Source: JBIOJM01 sp044450785 | Lineage (GTDB): Bacteria; Planctomycetota; Planctomycetia; Isosphaerales; Isosphaeraceae | Assembly (NCBI GenBank): GCA_044450785.1 | Contig: JBIOJM010000246.1 | Location: 1-15,475 of the forward strand | Reading direction: 5' to 3' | DNA length: 15,475 nucleotides | Part shown: positions 1 through 6,521 of the stretch, piece after piece | Layout: each line of letters begins with the position of its first letter | Position numbering within the stretch: the stretch's first letter is position 1 | Notes under the pieces: model-generated | Told to the model about the DNA's origin: nothing | Seen by the model: the letters and a program-made list of their open reading frames with translations, nothing else | Databases searched by the model: none | Made by a program: the position numbers and the translations under genes

Positions 1-1
1 G

Positions 2-1396
2 CTGTTGGACTGTCTGCAACGGGTCAGCGACGCTCCGAAAGATCGTTATCCAAAAAACACTCGGTACGCCCTGCTGCTGACGTTGGGGGAGTTTTCAATC
101 GAGGAGATTCCCGAATCGCGTCGGGTAGCACTCCTTGAGCAACTGGCCGACTGGTACCGCCATGATCCGAGTTCAGGAGTCCACGGCGCGGCGGGTTGGT
201 TGCTGCGGCAATGGGGGCAGGCGGAGGTCGCACGCCAGGTGGATCACACCGCGGTGCCGTATGCGCCTGACCGGGAGTGGTTCACGGTGGCGATTACGGT
301 AACGCCGACAGCGCCACCGAAGCCGAAAACGGAACCGGCGAAAGAGAATGCCGGATCGAAATCAGAGCCACGGAAACCGGCCGAGTCCCGGCAGTCGAAA
401 CCGAACGAAACCGCGAAACCGGCCGCATCGAGCAAGTCTGCGGCGCCAGCCGAGAAGGCCAAACTCGAACCACCCGTCGAGCCGCTGCCGACCAAGACGT
501 TTTACTACACGTTGATCGTGTTCCAGGAGGGGAAAGCCACGATCGGATCGGTCAATGACGACCCGGACCGGCAAAAATACGAAGTCCGGCACAGCGTCAC
601 GCTGACGCGCCCCTTCGCGCTGCTGGATCGTGAGATCACCCTTGAGGAGCTGATCGCCTTTTCGCCACAATACGCGGGATTCATGCGACGATTCGATGCG
701 AAACCCGCGGATGCCGGGTTCGGTGCGGACTGGTACGACGCGGTGGGCTTTTGCCGGTGGCTGGGCCAGCAGTCGGGCTTGTCGGAAGGAGAACAGTCGT
801 ATGCGGCTCCCGAGACCCTGGACAAGGCGAAGTATCCGCGCGAACCGAATCCCGAGGCGAACTGGGCTCTGCGGAACTGGCCGCTGGCACTGGGTCGACG
901 GGGATTTCGATTGCCGACGGAATCGGAGTGGGAAGTGGCCAGCCGTGCCGGAGCGCGGACGCCTTACGGCTTTGGCAGCGAGGTCAGCCTGCTGGGGCGA
1001 TTTGGCTGGTTCGCGGAGAACAGTGGCAAGCACGGCCATCCGCCGCGGGAATTGCGTCCGAGCATTCGAGGCTTGTTTGATCTGCACGGGAACGTATCTG
1101 AGTGGACGCACGATTGGTTCGGGGACTATGGTGTCGAAGCCATCACCGATCCGCTAGGTGCCAAAGAGGGCTCGCTCCGGGTGCGCCGTGGCGGCTGTTG
1201 GAGCTTCGACGCGGCGAATTGCCGGGCGGCGTCCCGCGACTCGGGCGCCCCGACGATCCGCTCGAACAGCTACGGCTTCCGCCTGGCCCTGAGTCCGTCT
1301 GGAGTCTCGCCGGAGGCGGCACCAGTCAAGGGAGCGAAGCCATCGGGCGCAGGCACGGAGGGAGCGTCTGCGGAGCAGCGACCGGAGATGCCGTAG
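2..1396 (+). CDS. SUMF1/formylglycine-generating-enzyme-like domain protein, 5' truncated by the window
   Basis: The frame is open to the left edge, so the true start lies outside; about 464 residues are visible. Numbering from the TTG at position 5, residues 1-100 are a helical region ending in a GVHGAAGWLLRQWG stretch, 101-165 are a Pro/Lys/Glu/Ala-rich linker, and 167-430 are the SUMF1 fold with WYDAVGFCRWL (243-253), RLPTESEWE (302-310), HGNVSEW (361-367), RVRRGGCW (392-399) and a terminal GFR (434-436). In true formylglycine-generating enzymes two cysteines (human Cys336 and Cys341) bind copper and oxidise sulfatase cysteines. Aligned on the GG motif, Cys406 matches the second, while the first position is Phe401 and an extra Cys398 lies three residues earlier. 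Sulfatase activation is therefore doubtful. In planctomycetes such domains often sit at the C-terminus of Ser/Thr kinase fusions; no kinase is visible here. Family assignment is firm, role unknown. Confidence 0.88.
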   Translation: MLDCLQRVSDAPKDRYPKNTRYALLLTLGEFSIEEIPESRRVALLEQLADWYRHDPSSGVHGAAGWLLRQWGQAEVARQVDHTAVPYAPDREWFTVAITVTPTAPPKPKTEPAKENAGSKSEPRKPAESRQSKPNETAKPAASSKSAAPAEKAKLEPPVEPLPTKTFYYTLIVFQEGKATIGSVNDDPDRQKYEVRHSVTLTRPFALLDREITLEELIAFSPQYAGFMRRFDAKPADAGFGADWYDAVGFCRWLGQQSGLSEGEQSYAAPETLDKAKYPREPNPEANWALRNWPLALGRRGFRLPTESEWEVASRAGARTPYGFGSEVSLLGRFGWFAENSGKHGHPPRELRPSIRGLFDLHGNVSEWTHDWFGDYGVEAITDPLGAKEGSLRVRRGGCWSFDAANCRAASRDSGAPTIRSNSYGFRLALSPSGVSPEAAPVKGAKPSGAGTEGASAEQRPEMP

Positions 1397-1442
1397 CCGG
1401 ATGGCGGAGCGGTCTTGTCGCAGTGAAACGAAACACGGGGGT

Positions 1443-1461
1443 GCAGGGGGTGTCCCCCTGC
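1443..1461 (+). terminator. GC-rich stem-loop 47 bp after the SUMF1 gene, possible terminator
   Basis: GCAGGGGG (1443-1450) pairs perfectly with CCCCCTGC (1454-1461) over a 3-nt loop TGT. It sits 47 bp past the stop codon. No T-run follows, so it is either a Rho-independent-like terminator of weak form or simply part of a dispersed palindromic repeat. Confidence 0.35.
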
Positions 1462-1541
1462 TTGCGCGAATTTCTAAAGAAGGCCTGCGGGGCCAACAGC
1501 ATGGGTTTGCGGTTTTTTGTGGTCCCGGAATTGCCGGACGG

Positions 1542-1589
1542 CGAACCGCAACACGAACGACCCGACGAACCGCAACACCAACAACGGGT
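1542..1589. repeat. Two-copy direct repeat, 24-bp period
   Basis: The 13-mer CGAACCGCAACAC occurs at 1542-1554 and again at 1566-1578, giving a 24-bp period with partly similar filler between and after. Two units only; function unknown. Confidence 0.6.
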
Positions 1590-1610
1590 TCTGCCCCTCC
1601 AGCACTTGGC

Positions 1611-1662
1611 AACAGGATGTGCATCCTGTTCCGCCGGAATTCGAGAGCTTTTTGCCCTCTCG
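1611..1662. repeat. Tandem palindromes of intergenic-repeat type
   Basis: AACAGGATG (1611-1619) and CATCCTGTT (1622-1630) form a perfect 9-bp stem with a 2-nt centre. It extends outward as GGC/GCC with a 2-nt bulge. Twelve bases later CGAGAG (1642-1647) pairs with CTCTCG (1657-1662) around a T-rich 9-nt loop. Tandem stem-loops of this compactness in a spacer look like REP-type dispersed palindromes. No transposase is nearby. Confidence 0.55.
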
Positions 1663-1954
1663 GAGCGTGCAGCCAAGTCCAGGTCGCCGTCCCGTGCCGG
1701 GTGACTCAGTTGCCCGGACGAATGAAGCCCAAGCCCGGCGGGTCTGGTAGGTCTTCGGACTCGAACGCCCCGCCGGGTACATCTCATCGAAGGCGAAGCG
1801 TGTGGTGACTCCTCTGTGGAAACCGTGTACCATGAAAACAGCGAGTCAGCCACGGCACCCATTCGGGACACCTGCGATGGGTAAACTCGTCCAGGGACCG
1901 CGGATCGCAGGGCCTTTGATCAAATTCCGCTCGATCGCGGAGACCAACGTCGAC

Positions 1955-1960
1955 GGAGGG
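1955..1960 (+). promoter_or_regulatory. Ribosome-binding site deciding the Uma2 start
   Basis: GGAGGG abuts the ATG at 1961 but lies 6 nt before the ATG at 1967, the normal distance. This favours 1967 over both 1961 and the far upstream start at 1802. Confidence 0.65.
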
Positions 1961-1966
1961 ATGACG

Positions 1967-2608
1967 ATGTCCACGATCACGCCTACGCAACCGATCACTC
2001 CGCCACAGGGTCCGGCGGCGCCGGCGTTCGCGGATGTGTACCGCATGGATGTCGACGAGTTCGAGCGCATCGCTGATCTGCTCAAGGCTGAACGGGTCGA
2101 ATTGATCGACGGGTTCATCGTCGAGAGAGGTACTATGGACCCGCCCGATGTGCTTTCATCGGAGAAATTACGGCGCAAGCTCGACCGAATGCTGCCCGAT
2201 GGCTGGTTCGTCCGAGAAGATAAGCCGGTCCAGGTGCATCGCACTTATGAACCACTGCCTGATCTCGCGGTCGTGGAGGGCGATCCCGATACCTATGAGA
2301 ATCGTCACCCGGCGCCCGCCGATGTGGCGATTGTGATCGAGATTTCGGATTCGACGCTGACGAGGGACCGTGGTGAAAAACAGACCAATTATGCGCGTGG
2401 CGGCATATCCATCTATTGGATCGTCAACTTGATCGACCGCCAGGTCGAGGTCTACAGCGGCCCGAGCGCAGACACTTATTCTTCGTGCATCACCTTCAAA
2501 CCCGGGCAGTCCGTACCGGTCGTGATCGACCGTGTCGAGGTCGGTCAGATCGCCGTCGCCGACATCCTGCCACGTATCGGGCCGGTGGCCGGGAGCAACG
2601 GGCCCTGA
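1967..2608 (+). CDS. Uma2 family endonuclease-fold protein (DUF820, PD-(D/E)XK)
   Basis: The chosen start gives 213 residues, close to the usual 190-200 for this family; an upstream start at 1802 would add 55 unsupported residues. Family landmarks are VELIDG (44-49, Glu45), LPDLAVVEGDPDTY (97-110, Asp99), VIEISDST (123-130, Glu125), the DRGEK block (134-138, Lys138) with NYARGG after it, and YWIVNLIDRQVEVY (150-163). These match the restriction-endonuclease-like core of Uma2 proteins, with Asp99 and Glu125 as likely metal ligands. The histidine often found after the first motif is not obvious (MDPPDVLSSEK). Uma2 genes are highly multiplied in planctomycetes and cyanobacteria; their biological role is not established. 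It stands alone here. Confident on family, not on activity. Confidence 0.9.
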   Translation: MSTITPTQPITPPQGPAAPAFADVYRMDVDEFERIADLLKAERVELIDGFIVERGTMDPPDVLSSEKLRRKLDRMLPDGWFVREDKPVQVHRTYEPLPDLAVVEGDPDTYENRHPAPADVAIVIEISDSTLTRDRGEKQTNYARGGISIYWIVNLIDRQVEVYSGPSADTYSSCITFKPGQSVPVVIDRVEVGQIAVADILPRIGPVAGSNGP

Positions 2609-2878
2609 TCCGCGATAACCTTCCAGCAGGCGTCGGCCAGACCCTCGTCTGCTAGGGAGGCGGACATTCGGCAATCGGCGTAGAAGATCGGGCGTGATCC
2701 GTGATCTCGGGGTTGCGAGGCACAGCGGGGAGCCGGTCCTGTCGGAATCAAGCGCCGCGCTTGTCGAGTCCTTTGAACCTCCGACCTCACGGTCCCGAAC
2801 CAGGCACTCTTCCGGTCAAATCAGCCGGTCGATCTCACGTTCTGTGCCTCGGCCTCCTCGGCGGCTTCCCAGGTCGGT
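2609..2878. other. Spacer between convergent genes, with a tRNA remnant and flanking inverted repeat
   Basis: The Uma2 gene and the Gfo/Idh gene converge on this 270-bp stretch. CGAGGCACAG (2716-2725) has its exact reverse complement CTGTGCCTCG at 2842-2851, bracketing the tRNA-Pro-like segment. AGCCGGTC occurs directly repeated at 2731-2738 and 2823-2830. No gene or classic terminator is evident. Confidence 0.55.
2771..2814 (-). pseudogene. Degenerate tRNA-Pro(CGG) fragment
   Basis: Read on the minus strand, the segment shows a D-arm-like GGAAG, then an anticodon arm with stem CCTGG, loop TTCGGGA (anticodon CGG at 2795-2797) and a damaged 3' stem CCGTG, then variable loop AGGTC, T-stem GGAGG and T-loop start TTCAAA (2772-2777). 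The anticodon loop and the run from GGTC through GGTTC agree with bacterial tRNA-Pro; the E. coli Pro CGG tRNA, from memory, has GTTCGGGAC and GTCGGAGGTTC at the same places. After TTCAAA the 3' T-stem and acceptor do not pair (GACTC against GGAGG), so the gene is broken there. A functional tRNA is not expected. Confidence 0.45.
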
Positions 2879-3967
2879 TCAAGAAGGAGTTGGCACCTTG
2901 ACCGACCTCCCCTCTCGGTTGGACTCATAAATGGCCTGGAAGAGTGCCACGACGCGCCGCCCTTCGTCGCCGGTCACCAGCGGCCGACGATCCTCGATGA
3001 CGGCCTGGAGGAAGTCCTGGATTTGCAGTGCGTGGTAGTGGGTCACGGCATCGATCTCCTGAAAGCGGGCGCGGTCTTCCGCCTGAAACGGAACGAGCCG
3101 ATCCTCCTCGCCGGGTATGGTCCAAAGGTCGTTCAAGGGCGGTTCGGAGATTGCCGACATGCCGGCGATGAACGTCGCGCCACGGTCGGTTTCGACGCCG
3201 ACCGACGCGCCTGTTGATCCGTGAATGTGCACCTTGGTATAGATTCCCGGTCTCTGCGCCAGGCTGGCCACGATCGACCCGAGCCCGCCATTGCGAAAAC
3301 GGAGGACCGCGACGGCGCTATCCTCGACCTCGACGGAGGGATGGTTGAGGTTCGCCCAGTAGCCGGCGACCTCGGCGACATCGTCGTCCATCAGCCACTG
3401 GAGCAGGTCGAGCATGTGCGGCGACTGGTTCACGAGCACTCCGCCTCCTTCGGTGTCCCAGCGTCCTCGCCAGGGGTCGGACAGGTAGTACGATGGGTCG
3501 CGCCAGCTATACATGACGAAGCAGCCGAGTACGGGCCGACCGATCTTGCCGGCATCGATCGCGGCCTTCATACGCTGGACGGGCTCATACCACCGCCGCT
3601 GGCTGATCACGCCCAGCTTGGTTCCGTTTTGACGCGCCGCCGCGAGCATGACGTCGCAATCCTTCAGGCTGGCGGCCAGCGGCTTTTCGACCAGCACGTG
3701 CACGCCGGCTTCCGCTGCCTTGAGCGCCGGCTCGACGTGCAGCGGGTGCGGTGTGGCGACCAAGAGGGCCTGCACATGTCTCTCCTTGAGCATCCGCGTC
3801 ACGTCATTGTAGGGGCGCACTCCGTGGCGCATCGCAAACGACTCGGCCCGCTGGAAGTCGACGTCGCACACCGCGACAAACTCGGATTCGGCCAGGGCGG
3901 CCAGGGCCTGGGCATGGATCTGGCCGACCTTTCCACAGCCCGCCAGCGCGGTTCGAACTCGGTTCAT
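2879..3967 (-). CDS. Gfo/Idh/MocA family NAD(P)-dependent oxidoreductase
   Basis: The 362-residue product has the standard two-domain layout. A Rossmann dinucleotide site GCGKVG (10-15) is followed by an acidic CDVD (34-37) at the end of the second strand, which suggests NAD(H) preference. The EKP motif (94-96) carries the conserved lysine, and HMLD (184-187) in the C-terminal beta-sheet domain supplies the likely catalytic histidine. Length is typical. It has no signal peptide, so it should be cytoplasmic. Its ATG lies 9 bp after the stop of the upstream TIM-barrel gene, with a weak GAGG overlapping that stop (TGAGG), implying translational coupling. Family members oxidise a hydroxyl of sugars or inositols; the TIM-barrel partner points to a sugar/polyol route, but the substrate cannot be read from sequence. 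Confidence 0.93.
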   Translation of the reverse strand: MNRVRTALAGCGKVGQIHAQALAALAESEFVAVCDVDFQRAESFAMRHGVRPYNDVTRMLKERHVQALLVATPHPLHVEPALKAAEAGVHVLVEKPLAASLKDCDVMLAAARQNGTKLGVISQRRWYEPVQRMKAAIDAGKIGRPVLGCFVMYSWRDPSYYLSDPWRGRWDTEGGGVLVNQSPHMLDLLQWLMDDDVAEVAGYWANLNHPSVEVEDSAVAVLRFRNGGLGSIVASLAQRPGIYTKVHIHGSTGASVGVETDRGATFIAGMSAISEPPLNDLWTIPGEEDRLVPFQAEDRARFQEIDAVTHYHALQIQDFLQAVIEDRRPLVTGDEGRRVVALFQAIYESNREGRSVKVPTPS

Positions 3968-3976
3968 GGGCTGGCC

Positions 3977-4876
3977 TCATTCTGGAAAATACGTCGCGTT
4001 CAGCTTACGAAGGAACGCCAGCGACTGGGCCATCTCATCCATCCCGTTCATACCATCCTCGATGCTGATCCAACCTTGGTAATGGTGCTCGGCGAGGATG
4101 CGGAAGATGGCGTGGTAATCGTTCAGTCCCTTGCCGGTCACGCCGTGCCGCAGGTTGGGCGAATAGCCCAGCGTGCCGTCGTTTCCGCGGAGGTCGTCGA
4201 GCGTCGTCCCCTCGGCCAGATATCGGTCGCTGGCGTGCATGCTGACGACCCGGTCCGCCACGGCCCGCAGGAGCTCGATCGGGTCGTCGCCCGCGACGAT
4301 CGCGTTCGATGGGTCGTACTGCACGCCGAAATGATCGCGGTCCGGAATGGCAGCAAGCAGCTCGAGGAACACATCCCTCTTCTGGGCGAATTCAGGATAT
4401 TTCCAGAAGCTGTCCTTGTAGTGGTTTTCCAGCCCCAGCACGACGTTGTGCTGGCGCGCCACGCAGAGGACCTGGCTGATGCCGTCGGCGACCCACTCCA
4501 GCCCCTGACGCCGGCTGACCTCGGGGTAGCGCTGACCCGAAAGCACCCGGCACACCGTGCGTGGACCTCCCAACCGCCGCGCCACTCCGATCAATTCCGC
4601 CTCGCGATCGACGGCTCGCTTTCGTGCGTCCGGATCGGGATTGGTGAAGTCGGGCGAGCAGCAGAGCATCGGCATTGCAAAGCCCGCCCCGGCAATGGCC
4701 TCGGCCACCTGGTCGAGATAATCCGGCTCGAGACTGGTGAAGAACCCGTCGTACATCTCCAGGCCGTCGGCGTCGAGCGACCCCGCCATGGCGATCCAGT
4801 CGAAGACCGACATGGTCCGATCACCCGCGATCTGGTCGATGTAGCACTTGGGGAAAGCCGCGATCTTCAGGGGCAT
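3977..4876 (-). CDS. Sugar phosphate isomerase/epimerase-like TIM barrel (AP endonuclease family 2 fold)
   Basis: The 299-residue protein matches the xylose-isomerase-like TIM-barrel family (IolE/IolI, tagatose epimerase relatives). The four expected divalent-metal ligands are visible: Glu150 in LGLENHY, Asp188 in QYDPSN, His214 in SMHASD and Glu273 in SIEDG. No signal peptide is present, so it should be cytoplasmic. A GAGGAG Shine-Dalgarno sequence lies about 8 nt before the ATG at 4876, supporting this start. It is the first gene of a minus-strand pair with the Gfo/Idh dehydrogenase downstream. A metal-dependent epimerisation, isomerisation or dehydration of a sugar or inositol derivative is likely; 2-keto-myo-inositol chemistry is one known option, not proven here. 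Confidence 0.9.
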   Translation of the reverse strand: MPLKIAAFPKCYIDQIAGDRTMSVFDWIAMAGSLDADGLEMYDGFFTSLEPDYLDQVAEAIAGAGFAMPMLCCSPDFTNPDPDARKRAVDREAELIGVARRLGGPRTVCRVLSGQRYPEVSRRQGLEWVADGISQVLCVARQHNVVLGLENHYKDSFWKYPEFAQKRDVFLELLAAIPDRDHFGVQYDPSNAIVAGDDPIELLRAVADRVVSMHASDRYLAEGTTLDDLRGNDGTLGYSPNLRHGVTGKGLNDYHAIFRILAEHHYQGWISIEDGMNGMDEMAQSLAFLRKLNATYFPE

Positions 4877-5186
4877 GCCGGCGTCTCCTCATCGTCGTGG
4901 GGTCATGGTCCGATGGCGCACACGGGTATTCTACCAAGGCGAGCCGCGGCAGCGATCGATCGACGCTCCGGCTTCAATTGGTAACGATCGCCAACTTGGG
5001 AGAACAGAGCGCGGGTTGTCGATTCGCGGGGTGGATGGCTAAGATGCGGGTGGGTCAAGATCGAGTCAACCGGGACGGATTCTTGACCACCGACGGCCAA
5101 CTCACTGCCGCGCGTGCCGCAGGGTAAGCGGCTCTTTATGCTCTTGACCCTCTCTGCCCGGCCATCGGGGCCATCGAGCTTTCCTC
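4877..5186. promoter_or_regulatory. Divergent intergenic region with three TCTTGACC sites
   Basis: These 310 bp separate the divergent isomerase (-) and lyase-like (+) genes and must hold both promoters. The 8-mer TCTTGACC occurs at 5081-5088 and 5142-5149, and in reverse complement (GGTCAAGA) at 5053-5060. The first two sites form an inverted pair with a 20-nt centre. Three copies within 97 bp are far more than chance predicts, so they may be operator sites. I could not identify a convincing -35/-10 pair for either gene. Confidence 0.4.
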
Positions 5187-6332
5187 ATGATGTTTGAGAA
5201 TTCCCGCGTTGGTGGCGATGATCGACACCGGGCTCGAGCTTCCTTGCCGGTGTCAAGGGCTCTGTTTCTTCTGTTCTGCCTCGGCGGGACAATCGGGGCT
5301 CAAGAGCACAAGCCGGCACCGAAACAGTCGGTGCGTCCCTCGTATCCCCGGATCAACTTGGCCACCGGTTACGAGGTGATTCCTTCCTGGCCCGCTCGTC
5401 CCAAGGATCTCGCCTGGGGCGCGATGGCCGGGATCGCGATCGGTCCCTCCGACCAGATTTGGACGTTTAACCGCGGGGCGGTGCCCGTTCAGGTCTACAC
5501 CGCGGACGGGAAGCTGGTGCGTTCTTGGGGCCAGGGCCAATTCCGCGAGCCGCACCAGGTGCGTATCGACCGGAAGGGAAACGTCTGGCTGGTGGACAGC
5601 GGGCTGCACGTCGTGAAGAAGTACACGCCTGAGGGGAAGCTCCTCTTGACCCTCGGGACCCCTGGCGAGCCGGGTGAGGACACAACCCATTTGAACCGCC
5701 CGACCGACGTGGCGGTGGCGGCCGGAGGCGACGTATTCGTCACTGACGGTTACGGCAACAACCGGGTCGTCCATTTCGATCAGGGTGGACACTTCGTCCG
5801 GACCTGGGGAAGTCTCGGGACTGGTCCCGGACAGTTCAGCCTGCCGCATTCCATTGCACTCGATTCACGGGGCCGGCTCTTTGTCGCCGACCGCAACAAC
5901 GCTCGGATTCAAGTCTTCGATCAGACCGGCCGCTTTCTCGATGAATGGCGCGACCTGCTCGTTCCCTGGCACATCGTCGTCACCGAGCGGGATGAGATCT
6001 ATGTGTGCGGCTCTGCGCCCATGCGCTGGCCCAGGCTACCCATCCCCGGTTTGGTCGTGGGCATTCCGCCCAAGGACCAGCTCATCATGGCTTTCACGCC
6101 CGAAGGGCGAGTGACGCGCCTTTGCACCTTCCCCAAAGGTCAGCGCCCCGGCGAGCTCGACTGGGTTCACGCGCTGGCGGTCGACCGACAGGGCAACCTC
6201 TATCTGGGCGACATCCAGGGCCGGCGGGCTCAGAAGTTTCTCCGGCTCGAGCCCGCCGGCCCCTTTGCTGAGATCGCCAAGAAGGGGCTGCCCAAGATCG
6301 ATGAACCAATTCAGCGCACCAGCAAGCCATAA
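5187..6332 (+). CDS. Secreted NHL-repeat propeller protein, peptidyl-alpha-hydroxyglycine alpha-amidating lyase-like
   Basis: The 381-residue product begins with a signal peptide (hydrophobic ALFLLFCLGG at 25-34, likely cleavage after Ala38). Residues about 60-355 form an NHL-type six-bladed beta-propeller. The blades resemble the lyase (PAL) domain of peptidylglycine amidating enzymes, which cleaves peptidyl-alpha-hydroxyglycine to a peptide amide and glyoxylate. Equivalents of the known active-site set are present: Arg96 in FNRG, His123 in EPHQV, Tyr189 in DGYGNNR, His221 in LPHSIALD and His328 in WVHALAV; the three histidines would bind zinc. No hydroxylating monooxygenase (PHM) domain or neighbour is visible. 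The ATG at 5187 or the adjacent one at 5190 lacks a strong Shine-Dalgarno sequence; GTG/TTG starts near 5244 would also leave the signal peptide. The substrate may not be a peptide in bacteria. Confidence 0.85.
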   Translation: MMFENSRVGGDDRHRARASLPVSRALFLLFCLGGTIGAQEHKPAPKQSVRPSYPRINLATGYEVIPSWPARPKDLAWGAMAGIAIGPSDQIWTFNRGAVPVQVYTADGKLVRSWGQGQFREPHQVRIDRKGNVWLVDSGLHVVKKYTPEGKLLLTLGTPGEPGEDTTHLNRPTDVAVAAGGDVFVTDGYGNNRVVHFDQGGHFVRTWGSLGTGPGQFSLPHSIALDSRGRLFVADRNNARIQVFDQTGRFLDEWRDLLVPWHIVVTERDEIYVCGSAPMRWPRLPIPGLVVGIPPKDQLIMAFTPEGRVTRLCTFPKGQRPGELDWVHALAVDRQGNLYLGDIQGRRAQKFLRLEPAGPFAEIAKKGLPKIDEPIQRTSKP

Positions 6333-6348
6333 AGGCCTCATAGGCCTT
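6332..6348 (+). terminator. Stem-loop overlapping the stop codon of the lyase-like gene
   Basis: AAGGCCT (6332-6338) pairs perfectly with AGGCCTT (6342-6348) over a CAT loop, starting on the last base of the TAA stop. Only TTCT follows, so the U-tract is weak. A terminator is the simplest reading. Confidence 0.4.
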
Positions 6349-6369
6349 CTGTCGAGTATGATCTTGATA

Positions 6370-6463
6370 AGGCGACCGGCAGATGGAAATATACCCGGGG
6401 CCGAGTGATTGTAGGACGGATTGGCAATCCGTCCTACGGTGAATTTGCATTCGCCGGTCGCCT
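6370..6463. repeat. Inverted-repeat element around a near-perfect palindrome
   Basis: Outer arms AGGCGACCGGC (6370-6380) and GCCGGTCGCCT (6453-6463) are exact reverse complements. Inside, GTAGGACGGATTG (6411-6423) and CAATCCGTCCTAC (6425-6437) form a 13-bp stem around a single base. A second hairpin, GGTGAAT/ATTCGCC with one G-T pair, follows at 6438-6455. Translated, the palindrome gives GRIGNPSYG, a short peptide I recall recurring in conceptual translations of planctomycete spacers, which fits a dispersed repeat. No target-site duplication is evident. Confidence 0.65.
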
Positions 6464-6510
6464 AAGCATCTCCTCGGGTTCATCTCGTCCAATCCGTGGT
6501 CAGCGCCACA

Positions 6511-6515
6511 GGAGA
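6511..6515 (+). promoter_or_regulatory. Ribosome-binding site deciding the TolC-like start
   Basis: GGAGA lies 6 nt before the ATG at 6522. This moves the start downstream of the repeat palindrome that makes the open frame look 39 codons longer (to 6405). Confidence 0.7.
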
Positions 6516-6521
6516 CTGTCG

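Larger units (their letters stand above)
1397..1966. other. Long spacer with hairpins and a short direct repeat, no convincing gene
   Basis: This 570-bp stretch separates the SUMF1 gene from the Uma2 gene. Open frames run through it on both strands, but none has a plausible ribosome-binding site plus a recognisable product. It holds a GC hairpin at 1443-1461, an imperfect 24-bp-period repeat at 1542-1589, a palindrome at 1611-1630 and another hairpin at 1642-1662. An 8-bp inverted pair TTGCGGTT/AACCGCAA (1507-1514 and 1544-1551) also lies here. The density of stem-loops suggests decayed or active non-coding repeat elements rather than a coding region. Confidence 0.6.

Noticed and set aside
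362..1111. 249-codon minus-strand open frame
   Set aside because: It lies antisense within the SUMF1 gene, is Arg-rich, and has no motif; a codon-bias shadow.
1102..1704. Plus-strand frame 1102-1704 running from the SUMF1 gene into the spacer
   Set aside because: It starts inside the SUMF1 gene in another frame, has no ribosome-binding site, and its spacer part covers the hairpin cluster.
2694..2930. Small plus-strand frames over the tRNA-like region
   Set aside because: Their peptides (FEPPTSRSRT, LRPHGPEPGT) are typical translations of tRNA genes in the wrong frame, with low-complexity Arg/Ser text after them.
3221..4984. 587-codon plus-strand open frame opposite the isomerase and dehydrogenase genes
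   Set aside because: It is antisense to two well-supported genes, spans both of them, and its translation is rich in His/Arg/Gln/Val without domain text. High third-position GC on the coding strand removes stops on the opposite strand.
6405..6521. N-terminal 39-residue extension of the TolC-like protein
   Set aside because: It translates the palindromic repeat (GRIGNPSYG) and precedes a better start with GGAGA at 6 nt and a normal signal peptide.
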